A stretch of DNA of 64,000 bases from Paraburkholderia ginsengisoli NBRC 100965 (GTDB lineage: Bacteria; Pseudomonadota; Gammaproteobacteria; Burkholderiales; Burkholderiaceae): assembly GCF_000739735.1 (NCBI RefSeq), contig NZ_BBJF01000023.1, positions 81,163 to 145,162 on the forward strand, read 5' to 3'. Position numbers and translations under genes: made by a program. A model generated the notes under the pieces. The model did no database searches, had not been told where the DNA came from, and worked only from the letters and a program-made list of their open reading frames with translations. Each line of letters starts with the position of its first letter. Positions within the stretch are counted from its first letter, which is position 1. This document shows positions 25,853-33,485 of this stretch, in pieces.

Positions 25853-27055
25853 CTAGTTGTCGTCGATCACGAACAGCCGCTGATACTCCTTCACAGCATA
25901 GCGATCCGTCATGCCCGCGATGTAGTGGGCAATCAGGCGCGACTGCTGCGTCACGTCCGCCGATTGATAGCTCGGCGGCAACAGCCGCGGGTCATCCGTG
26001 AACGCGTCGAACAGTCCGACCACGACGCGCCGCGCCTTGTTGGCCATGCGCATCACGCGGTAGTGGCGATACAGGTTCTTGAACAGGAAGCGCTTGAGCG
26101 CCGCGGCCTGCGCGGCAATCGCGTCGCTGTGCGCGACGAGCGGGGGCGCGGCGCGCACGGCGTCCAGCGAGGCGGGCGCGTGGCGGGCCACGTTTTGCCG
26201 CGTCGTATCGATCAGATCGACGACCAGCGTATTGATGATCCGGCGCACCGTTTCATGGATCAATCTGCGCCCTTCGATCTGCGGATAATCGCGCCGCGAC
26301 GTTTCGTAATGCGTCTGCCACAACTCCACTTCGGCGAGCTGCTCGACCGTGAGCAGGCCTGAGCGAAGACCGTCGTCGACGTCGTGGTTGTTGTACGCGA
26401 TTTCATCGGCGACATTCGCGATCTGCGCTTCGATGGACGGCTGCCGCCCTTCGAGAAAACGCTCGCCCAACGCGCCGAGCCGTCGCGCGTTTTCGCGCGA
26501 GCAATGCTTGAGGATGCCCTCGCGCGTTTCGAAGCACAGGTTCAGACCGTTGAACGCGCCGTAGTGCTCCTCGAGATCGTCGACCACGGCGAGGCTCTGC
26601 AGGTTGTGCTCGAAGCCGCCATGCTCGCGCATGCATTCGTTGAGCGCGTCCTGGCCGGCATGGCCGAATGGCGTATGCCCGAGATCATGAGCAAGCGAAA
26701 TCGCTTCGACGAGATCTTCGTTGACGCGCAGATTGCGCGCCACCGAACGCGCGATCTGCGCGACTTCGAGACTGTGCGTGAGACGCGTGCGGAAGAGATC
26801 GCCCTCGTGATTCACGAACACTTGAGTCTTGTACTCGAGCCGGCGAAACGCCGTCGAATGGACGATGCGGTCGCGGTCGCGCTGGAATTCGGTACGCGCG
26901 CTGGGCGCGGCTTCGGGATAACGGCGGCCCCTCGACTGGGCGGAATGCGCCGCGTACGGCGCGAGATGCGCTTCGAGTGCGTCCTGGGTCGGCACGGCGA
27001 TCGTCGCCATGTCTGCCGGGTCATGCTGTACAACGTCGCTGCGCCTGTCAGTCAC
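25853..27055 (-). CDS. dgt: Deoxyguanosine triphosphate triphosphohydrolase-like protein
   Basis: A 400-residue HD-domain hydrolase. The metal-binding residues are in RTRLTHSLEVAQIAR, LAHDLGHTPFGHAG and NVADEIAYNNHD; HSTAFRRLEYKTQVF near the N-terminus is also diagnostic. Family members split dGTP or other dNTPs into deoxynucleoside and triphosphate, affecting dNTP pools. I chose the GTG at 27055 because a GGAG element lies six bases upstream; ATG 27010 is the alternative. It is third in aroK-aroB-dgt, 71 bases after aroB. Confidence 0.93.
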   Translation of the reverse strand: MTDRRSDVVQHDPADMATIAVPTQDALEAHLAPYAAHSAQSRGRRYPEAAPSARTEFQRDRDRIVHSTAFRRLEYKTQVFVNHEGDLFRTRLTHSLEVAQIARSVARNLRVNEDLVEAISLAHDLGHTPFGHAGQDALNECMREHGGFEHNLQSLAVVDDLEEHYGAFNGLNLCFETREGILKHCSRENARRLGALGERFLEGRQPSIEAQIANVADEIAYNNHDVDDGLRSGLLTVEQLAEVELWQTHYETSRRDYPQIEGRRLIHETVRRIINTLVVDLIDTTRQNVARHAPASLDAVRAAPPLVAHSDAIAAQAAALKRFLFKNLYRHYRVMRMANKARRVVVGLFDAFTDDPRLLPPSYQSADVTQQSRLIAHYIAGMTDRYAVKEYQRLFVIDDN

Positions 27056-27126
27056 CGGGTTCTCCGAAACATGGGCGGCGCCTCGTGACGCTGGTGCGCG
27101 ATGCGTGGCTTGGCGCTGTGTCTTGT

Positions 27127-28203
27127 CTAGACGGCGGCGGCCAGCGTGGCGTGCACCTCGGCGTCGGGTGCCTGGGTGATCAGCGTCTCACCGAAACGCT
27201 TGAGCAGAATGAATTTGATCGCGCCCGCTTCCGCCTTCTTGTCGACCTGCATCAGTTCGACGTAACGCGCTTCGCCGAGCGCAGGCGCTTTGGTCGGCAA
27301 ATGCGCGGCGACGATCACGTCGACCAGACGGCGACGCGCCGCATCGTCGAGATAACCGAGGCGCACGGACAGATCCGCCGCCATCGCCATTCCGCAGCCG
27401 ACCGCCTCGCCATGCAGCCACTCGCCGTAGCCGAGGCCGGCCTCGATCGCGTGACCGAACGTGTGGCCAAAGTTAAGGATGGCGCGCAGTCCGCCTTCGC
27501 GCTCGTCCTTGGCCACCACCGACGCCTTGATCTCGCACGAGCGCTTGACCGCTTCGGTGAGCGCCGCGGGTTCGCAGCGATTCAACGCGTCGACATTGGC
27601 TTCGATCCAGTCGAAGAAACTGGCGTCGGCGATCGCACCGGTCTTGATCACTTCGGCGACACCCGCCGCCAGTTCCCGCGCGGGCAGCGTGCGCAGCGCG
27701 CCGATATCGGCGATCACGGCTTGCGGCTGGTAGAACGCGCCGATCATGTTCTTGCCGAGCGGGTGATTGATGCCGGTCTTGCCGCCCACCGACGAATCCA
27801 CTTGCGACAGCAATGTGGTCGGCACCTGGATGAACGGCACGCCGCGCATGTAGCAGGCCGCGGCAAACCCCGTCATGTCGCCGATCACGCCGCCGCCCAA
27901 CGCGATCAACGTCGTCTTGCGATCGGCGCGCGAGCCGAGCAGCGCGTCGAAGATCAGGTTCAGTGTTTCGAGATTCTTGTGCGCTTCGCCATCCGGCAAA
28001 ACGACCGTCGACACCTGTTTGCCGAGCGGCGCCAGCGCCGCGCGCAGCGTGTCGCCATAGAGCGGGTCGACCGTCGTGTTCGTGACGATGGTGACCGAGC
28101 TGCCGGCGATATGCGGCGCGAACAGCGCGGTCCGGCCGATCAGGTCGGCACCGATATGGATGGGGTAGGCGCGCTCGCCCAGTTCGACGTTGACGGTAAT
28201 CAT
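27127..28203 (-). CDS. aroB: 3-dehydroquinate synthase AroB
   Basis: About 358 residues of the NAD- and zinc-dependent enzyme that cyclises DAHP to 3-dehydroquinate, second step of the shikimate pathway. The DGEAHKNLETL, ALGGGVIGDMTGFAAACYMRG and PTTLLSQVDSSVGGKTGINHPLGKN motifs are intact, and the zinc ligands in FGHTFGHAIE and WLHGEAV are present. The ATG at 28203 has GGA just upstream and gives the N-terminus MITVNVELG; the ATG at 28212 overlaps the aroK stop by one base (TAATG) and is equally possible. It is co-transcribed with aroK. Confidence 0.96.
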   Translation of the reverse strand: MITVNVELGERAYPIHIGADLIGRTALFAPHIAGSSVTIVTNTTVDPLYGDTLRAALAPLGKQVSTVVLPDGEAHKNLETLNLIFDALLGSRADRKTTLIALGGGVIGDMTGFAAACYMRGVPFIQVPTTLLSQVDSSVGGKTGINHPLGKNMIGAFYQPQAVIADIGALRTLPARELAAGVAEVIKTGAIADASFFDWIEANVDALNRCEPAALTEAVKRSCEIKASVVAKDEREGGLRAILNFGHTFGHAIEAGLGYGEWLHGEAVGCGMAMAADLSVRLGYLDDAARRRLVDVIVAAHLPTKAPALGEARYVELMQVDKKAEAGAIKFILLKRFGETLITQAPDAEVHATLAAAV

Positions 28204-28211
28204 ATGGTCCA

Positions 28212-28763
28212 TTATGACGCAGGATGTTTGGCGACGCCGGCCATCTCGAGCTGCATCAGAACCATGTTGACGAGTCCGTTGACCGAAGGCCGGCCGGTTT
28301 CAATCACGAAATGTGCGCATTCGCGGTACAGCGGATCACGCACTTCGTAGAGCGCTTCGAGGCGCGCTTTGGGATCTTCGGTCTGCAAAAGCGGACGGTT
28401 CTTGTCGCGCCGCGTGCGCAGCCACAGGTCATGAGGATTGGCGCGCAGATAGATCACCACGCCGTTATTCCGCAGCGCCGCGCGGTTTTCCGGCCGCAGC
28501 ACCGCACCACCGCCGGTGGCCAGCACGATATTGTCGCGCCCCGTGAGGTCGGAAATCACACTCGCCTCGCGCTCGCGGAAGCCCGCTTCGCCCTCCAGCT
28601 CGAAGATCACCGGAATACGCGCGCCCGTGCGCGCCTCGATTTCATGATCGGAATCGAAGAACGGGCGATCGAGACGGCGCGCAATGGCCCGGCCCACGGT
28701 GGTTTTCCCTGCCCCCATGAGACCTACAAAAAATACATTGGCGTGTGCGTCCCGCGCTTGCAA
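28212..28763 (-). CDS. aroK: Shikimate kinase AroK
   Basis: A 183-residue P-loop kinase that phosphorylates shikimate at the 3-position. Walker A is GLMGAGKTTVGR; the shikimate-binding residues lie in FFDSDHEIE and GFREREASV; the GGGAVLRPENR segment and the lid arginine in RDKNRPLL follow. It begins the aroK-aroB-dgt series immediately after the type IV pilus operon, with a 106-base gap from pilQ. This pil-aroK-aroB order is common in proteobacteria. Confidence 0.96.
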   Translation of the reverse strand: MQARDAHANVFFVGLMGAGKTTVGRAIARRLDRPFFDSDHEIEARTGARIPVIFELEGEAGFREREASVISDLTGRDNIVLATGGGAVLRPENRAALRNNGVVIYLRANPHDLWLRTRRDKNRPLLQTEDPKARLEALYEVRDPLYRECAHFVIETGRPSVNGLVNMVLMQLEMAGVAKHPAS

Positions 28764-28869
28764 CGGTGTCCTCTGGCTAATCCGGTATGGTTCGTGCCGC
28801 AGCTTACTGGCAAAGCGGCTGCCTTGTCGAGCCTGCGCGCCGCCGCTGGCGCGCGGCGGCGGCCCGCCC

Positions 28870-30615
28870 CTAATTTATCGGGACGACGCGCGGCGTGATG
28901 AATACAGCCAGTTCGCTGCGCTGATCGCGATGCGCCCGATTGCGGAAAAGCGCGCCCAAAACCGGTATTTTGCCCAGGACAGGCACCCGAGTCACATCGT
29001 CCCGGTCATCGGACGCGTAAATTCCGCCGATCGACACCGTACCACCATCCTCGACTTCGACGCGCGTTTGCACGTGTTTGGTGTTGATCGCGGGCCCGGC
29101 ATCGGTCTGCTCGCCGACGCTGTCCTTGGCGACATCGAGGTCCAGCACCACACGGCCGTCGGGCATGATTTGCGGCTCGACCTCCAGTTTGAGCGTGGCC
29201 CGCCGGAACTGCACGCCCGACACGCCTTGCCCTACCTTGGCCTGATACGGCAGCTCGGTGCCCTGTTCGACTACCGCTTTCATCCGGTCCGCCGTGACCA
29301 CCCGCGGGCTCGAGATGATTTTCCCGCGCCCCTCGGCTTCGAGCGCGCTCAATTCGATGTTCAGGAGCCGCGTCGCCCCGGCCGCGAACAACGTGAGCCC
29401 GGCGGTGGCGACATCGAAACCGGAGATCGGGCGAGCCGACAAATCGTAGACGGTGCCGTCCGTGCCGCCGCTCAGGCCTTTCGCCGTACCGTCGGTGCTG
29501 GTGGCGGCCAGTGAGAGCCGCACGCCGAGATTGCGTGAAAAGCCGTGATCGCCCTCGACGATGCGCGCTTCGATCAACACCTGGCGGGTCGGCCGGTCGA
29601 GGGAAACGAGCAGCGCCGCGATCTGTTCGAGCCGCCCCGCGAGATCGGTGATGAACAGCAGATTGGTGCGCGGATCGGCGGTCACGGCGCCGCGTTTGGA
29701 CAGCACGCGCTGCGCGCCCGAGCCGGTCAACAGACGCCGCACGTCCTCGGCGTGCGCGTAGTGCAGCTCGAAGGTGCGGCTTGCGAGCGGCTCGAGATCG
29801 GCGGCTCGCGCGTGCGCTTCGAAACGCTGACGCTCGCGCGCGGCGAGATCCGCAACCGGCGCGACCCAGATTACATTGCCGTGACGCTCCATCGCCAGAT
29901 TGTTGACGTCGAGCAAGGTATCGAATGCGGTGCGCCAAGGCACCTTGTCGAGCCGCAGCGACACGGCGCCCCGCACTCTTTCGCTCGCGACGATGTTCAA
30001 GCCCGTGAACTCGGCGAACGCCTTGAGCACGGCGCCGAGTTCGGCGCGCTGGAAGTTCAGCGAGATCGGTTTGTCGTCGGCGGCCAGTCCGGCGTCGGCG
30101 GAGGTTCGCGGCGCGTCGCTCAGGCGCACACGCGGCGGCAGCGGTACGGGCGGACCTTCGAGCGCAGCGGCGCCGCCCCCGGCATCGTCGCGCGTCGCGG
30201 CCGCCGCCTGCTTTGCGCCCAGCGGCACGGAGCCTTCGGCCGCCGCGGCGAAGTCGTCCGGATTGGCGTTGGCATTGGCCGACTGCGCGGCCGTTCGTGC
30301 TACGCCGGAGTCCTCGGCTGTCTCGTCGCGAAACGGGTTCGGCACGTCGGCGGATACCCCGCGCGGCAACGGCGCTGCGCCATACGCGGGATCGGCGGGC
30401 GCGACCGCGTCGTCGAGCGGCATCGAGTCCGGCAACGGCGGCAGTAGTGGCAGCGGTGGCGCCGAAGCCTGCGCGACCCCGCCGCTTAGCGCGGCACTGA
30501 CGCAAAGGCCGATGCACGTTCGCAACCAGGGACGCACGCGGCCATGAAGAGATGCACGCTTGGAGCGGGCGCCCGCGCAGTTCGCGAGCAAAGGCTTCGC
30601 CAATCTTTCCGTCAT
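28870..30615 (-). CDS. pilQ: Type IV pilus / DNA-uptake secretin PilQ
   Basis: A 581-residue outer membrane secretin. A signal peptide (hydrophobic stretch near residues 32-50) and a Pro/Ala-rich linker come first. Next is an STN/N0 domain around 182-250 (ISLNFQRAELGAVLKAFAEF), then an N1 domain (FELHYAHAEDVRRLL) and the secretin pore from about 370, ending LAVFITPRVV. It lacks the N-terminal AMIN repeats of long PilQ proteins, so it is closer to HofQ/ComE-type secretins used in DNA uptake. It overlaps the upstream pilOP fusion gene by four bases and is last in the operon. Confidence 0.92.
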   Translation of the reverse strand: MTERLAKPLLANCAGARSKRASLHGRVRPWLRTCIGLCVSAALSGGVAQASAPPLPLLPPLPDSMPLDDAVAPADPAYGAAPLPRGVSADVPNPFRDETAEDSGVARTAAQSANANANPDDFAAAAEGSVPLGAKQAAAATRDDAGGGAAALEGPPVPLPPRVRLSDAPRTSADAGLAADDKPISLNFQRAELGAVLKAFAEFTGLNIVASERVRGAVSLRLDKVPWRTAFDTLLDVNNLAMERHGNVIWVAPVADLAARERQRFEAHARAADLEPLASRTFELHYAHAEDVRRLLTGSGAQRVLSKRGAVTADPRTNLLFITDLAGRLEQIAALLVSLDRPTRQVLIEARIVEGDHGFSRNLGVRLSLAATSTDGTAKGLSGGTDGTVYDLSARPISGFDVATAGLTLFAAGATRLLNIELSALEAEGRGKIISSPRVVTADRMKAVVEQGTELPYQAKVGQGVSGVQFRRATLKLEVEPQIMPDGRVVLDLDVAKDSVGEQTDAGPAINTKHVQTRVEVEDGGTVSIGGIYASDDRDDVTRVPVLGKIPVLGALFRNRAHRDQRSELAVFITPRVVPIN

Positions 30616-31532
30616 GAAGCCTCCGCCAGCGCGAGCGTGCGCGTCGTGCCGCCTTTGGCGAGCGTAATGCCGAGCGCGTCGAGCCGCGTGACGCGCTCCG
30701 CGCCAAGCTGCTGCCCGGACGCGACGGTCGTCGCGCCATCCGGTGTGTCGAGCAGGGCCAGCCCACGTGTGCGATCGCGCAGCACGCCGACCAGGCGCAA
30801 TTGCGACAACTCGGGGAGCTCGCCGGCGGCCTGCATCTGTGGATGCGCGAACGGATCGAAGAACACGATGTCTTCGTCGTCGTCCGCATCGAGGCTCGCG
30901 TCGTCGAACGCGTGCGCGGCGTCATTCGACGCAGCGGGCCGCAGCGCACTGAACACGCGCAGCGTCGCGCTCACCGACAACGCCGTCGCTTCCTGTTTGA
31001 CGGTCACATCGACGGGGACGATCAGCACCGGCAGGTCCGACAGGCCGTGCAAAAACGCCATCAGATGAACGAAATCCGTGTGCGCGGTGAGTTGCAAAGG
31101 ACGCATGCGTTCGATGCCTTCGCCGCTGGCGGCGCCCGGTTCGAGCGCGAGCAACGCGACGCGATTCTCGGCTGCCAATTCGGACACGATGCGCACGTCG
31201 TCGGCGGAACTCCACGAAGCGGCCGGCGCGACGACCGGCCTGCCCGTGGCCGCGCGACGCAACAAAGGCAATTGCGCGAGCGAGCGCCGCGCTTTCGCAA
31301 GCCGCTGAACCCCGGCGGCCAACGCCACGCGGCTCGCCTCGACCCCGCTGAGATCGGCAACGATCCAGCCATGCGCGCCCAGCCCAAACACCAGCACACC
31401 GATCAGCAGCGCAGCCAGCCAGCGGCGGCGCAGGCTCCAGGCCGCGAGCGGCACACGCAACCGCCTGAGCCAATAGGCGGGAGAGAATGGCGCGCTCGCC
31501 GCGCCGCCCGATTCGACAAAGATCGTACTCAT
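30612..31532 (-). CDS. PilO-PilP fusion protein
   Basis: A 306-residue single-pass inner membrane protein that appears to join two pilus assembly proteins. Residues about 38-60 form the membrane anchor and 60-200 a PilO-like periplasmic region (LQLTAHTDFVHLMAFLHGLSDLPVLI). After an acidic linker, residues about 218-306 are PilP-like (DPFAHP, then ELSQLRLVGVLRDRTRGLALL). PilP is usually a separate lipoprotein; here there is no lipobox or second start. Four-base overlaps join it to pilN and pilQ. Coupling of PilO and PilP in one chain would fix their stoichiometry under the secretin. Confidence 0.85.
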   Translation of the reverse strand: MSTIFVESGGAASAPFSPAYWLRRLRVPLAAWSLRRRWLAALLIGVLVFGLGAHGWIVADLSGVEASRVALAAGVQRLAKARRSLAQLPLLRRAATGRPVVAPAASWSSADDVRIVSELAAENRVALLALEPGAASGEGIERMRPLQLTAHTDFVHLMAFLHGLSDLPVLIVPVDVTVKQEATALSVSATLRVFSALRPAASNDAAHAFDDASLDADDDEDIVFFDPFAHPQMQAAGELPELSQLRLVGVLRDRTRGLALLDTPDGATTVASGQQLGAERVTRLDALGITLAKGGTTRTLALAEAS

Positions 31533-32242
31533 TTCACACCTCCCGATGGTTTGGACTTCACAGGACGCGCAGCGGCAGCAGCTGGGCGGGCGGCTTTGGG
31601 CGCCGGTTCGTCCCAGCGCAGATGTGCGCCGAACTCGACCGGACCGCTCACGCTTTCATCCACGGGCGAACTGCCGCGCGTTGTCGGGCGATGCAGGTCG
31701 CTCATCTCCGCGCCCTTCACTCCGCGGATCGCACCGAGCCGCTTGAGCCATTCCGCCGACGCGAGATTTCCGCGCGACGTCGCCAGCAACTCGGTCTCGT
31801 GCTCGCGATGACGCATTTGCCGCAGCAGCACGCCATCGCCCGGTTCGAAACTCAGCGCCTCGAGCAGATCGAGCAGATGCGCGAGCGGCTCGGACACGCT
31901 CGTCGCGCGCGCCGCGTGCTTGCGCATCTCGTCCTGCGCGCGCAGCAAGCTGGCGTGCTCCGCGAGCGGCGTGGCTAGTTGTGTGAGGACATGTTCGATC
32001 GACGCGCGTTGCGCATCGAGGCGCGCTTTCTCGAATGTCTGCCACCCGGCCAACGCGAGGAGCGCGACACAGCCCGCGAACACGGCGGCGATCCATTCGC
32101 ACACGCGAAGACGCCGCGCGAGCCGCGCATTGCGTTGCCGGTAAGGCAGCAGATTGAAACCGCCGAGCCACGGCCGAACGAAGCGCGACGAACCCGCCAC
32201 CCGCGAGCCCGCCGCATTCAACAGCACAGGTTCGCGCATCAT
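31529..32242 (-). CDS. pilN: Type IV pilus inner-membrane protein PilN
   Basis: A 237-residue bitopic protein. The N-terminal cytoplasmic tail contains FNLLPYRQ, matching the INLLPYR motif that inserts in the PilM groove. A membrane helix follows at about 53-72 (AVFAGCVALLALAGW) with a coiled-coil/ferredoxin-like periplasmic part. The C-terminal tail is Ala/Pro/Lys rich. The ATG at 32242 overlaps the pilM stop by four bases, and its own stop overlaps the pilOP start by four. Confidence 0.9.
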   Translation of the reverse strand: MMREPVLLNAAGSRVAGSSRFVRPWLGGFNLLPYRQRNARLARRLRVCEWIAAVFAGCVALLALAGWQTFEKARLDAQRASIEHVLTQLATPLAEHASLLRAQDEMRKHAARATSVSEPLAHLLDLLEALSFEPGDGVLLRQMRHREHETELLATSRGNLASAEWLKRLGAIRGVKGAEMSDLHRPTTRGSSPVDESVSGPVEFGAHLRWDEPAPKAARPAAAAARPVKSKPSGGVK

Positions 32243-33231
32243 TCGATCACCCCGCGCAACGCGAGCCCGAACGCAACCGCGCCGGCCGGCTCGTGCAACA
32301 GGTCGTCGCTCAGCGGCCGCATGAGGCCGGCCAGCGGCGCGCATTCGAACGGCAGCACCGTGCAGCCCAACACGTCCCCGATATCCGCGAGCGAGAAGCC
32401 CACGCCGTCGAGCAGATCGACTTCGCCGCTCACCAACGCGCAGTCGAGTTCGGGGCCGTAGGCGAGATCGCGCAACGCGTCGGCGAGGTCCGTGTGCTCG
32501 GGCGCCGGATAACGCATTTCGCTGGCAATGCTGTCGTCGACGATGCGCCAGCCGTACACGCCATCCGAGCCGATCCATAGCGCCACATACGGCTCGAGCG
32601 GATCGAGCTCGCGGCTCGCCGCGTAGCGCATCGCGCGCAACGCCGCATGCGGCTCGCCGTCGATCGCGCTCAGCGAGATGCCGGCAGTTGCCGCGCATTC
32701 CATGCGCGCTTCGAGATGCTGGCGCGCGGTGGCGGCGATCTTCACCGAGCGGATCGGCGACGGCGCTTCATCGACGAACCAGTCGACCGCCAGCGCGTGC
32801 CGCTCGATTCCCGCGATGCGCTCCGCCTCGCCCATCACCGCCGGCTCCAGTTCGGCCAGATCATGCCCGCCGTCTTCCGCGCAGTGGCTTTGCGCGGCAA
32901 GTCGCGCGAACGGCACGGTCGTCGTCGACGTCGCTGACGCGGGCACGGCCATCGCACATCGCAATGCGTGCGTCGCACACGCGCGCGGCAAGCTGGCGAA
33001 CGCATCGCGCAACGCACGCGCCACCGCCTGACGGTCGGCGATCTCGGTGCCGGCCATCGCACCACAGGCCAGCGGCACGGTGCTGACGTATTCGAGATAC
33101 AGCGCGCCGCGTGCGCGCGAACGCTGACTCAGCACGACCAGACGCACGTTTTGCGAACCCACATCGATACCGGCGGCGAAACGCTGCCGACCCGAACGCA
33201 CTGCTTGAAGCCACGAATTTCTGAACCCCAT
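32239..33231 (-). CDS. pilM: Type IV pilus actin-like ATPase PilM
   Basis: A 330-residue cytoplasmic protein of the FtsA/actin fold: AAGIDVGSQNVRLVVLS is the phosphate-1 motif, and SLSAIDGEPHAALRAM is the region around phosphate 2. PilM caps the inner membrane platform by binding the PilN tail. The start at 33231 is supported by a GGGAGGG element; an upstream in-frame start at 33348 is less likely. It is first gene of pilM-pilN-pilOP-pilQ, all joined by four-base overlaps, and is divergent from mrcA. No pilin, pilT or pilB is present here. Confidence 0.9.
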   Translation of the reverse strand: MGFRNSWLQAVRSGRQRFAAGIDVGSQNVRLVVLSQRSRARGALYLEYVSTVPLACGAMAGTEIADRQAVARALRDAFASLPRACATHALRCAMAVPASATSTTTVPFARLAAQSHCAEDGGHDLAELEPAVMGEAERIAGIERHALAVDWFVDEAPSPIRSVKIAATARQHLEARMECAATAGISLSAIDGEPHAALRAMRYAASRELDPLEPYVALWIGSDGVYGWRIVDDSIASEMRYPAPEHTDLADALRDLAYGPELDCALVSGEVDLLDGVGFSLADIGDVLGCTVLPFECAPLAGLMRPLSDDLLHEPAGAVAFGLALRGVIE

Positions 33232-33454
33232 CACGCCCTCCCTCTGACTCACGCGACGAACCATTCGAACGCGAGTAACGAAGGAGAATTGTGCGTAGCC
33301 GCGCCGCCGCGCGACACTCAGCCGAATGGCTAACGTTGAGTGGCGCACACCCCGCGCGCGATCAAAACGACTACAGTGAAGTCACTTCCGCGCCGCGCGC
33401 GCCAACCCGACAGCACGCTTCGTAAGCGCGCCGAAAGCTGAAAAGCGAGGCGGC

Positions 33455-33460
33455 TATAAT
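33455..33460 (+). promoter_or_regulatory. Possible -10 element of mrcA
   Basis: A perfect TATAAT, preceded by GGC, lies 26 bases before the mrcA ATG. No good -35 hexamer is visible at the right distance. Confidence 0.35.
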
Positions 33461-33485
33461 CGCGGGACTGTTTTTTGGTGCACAT

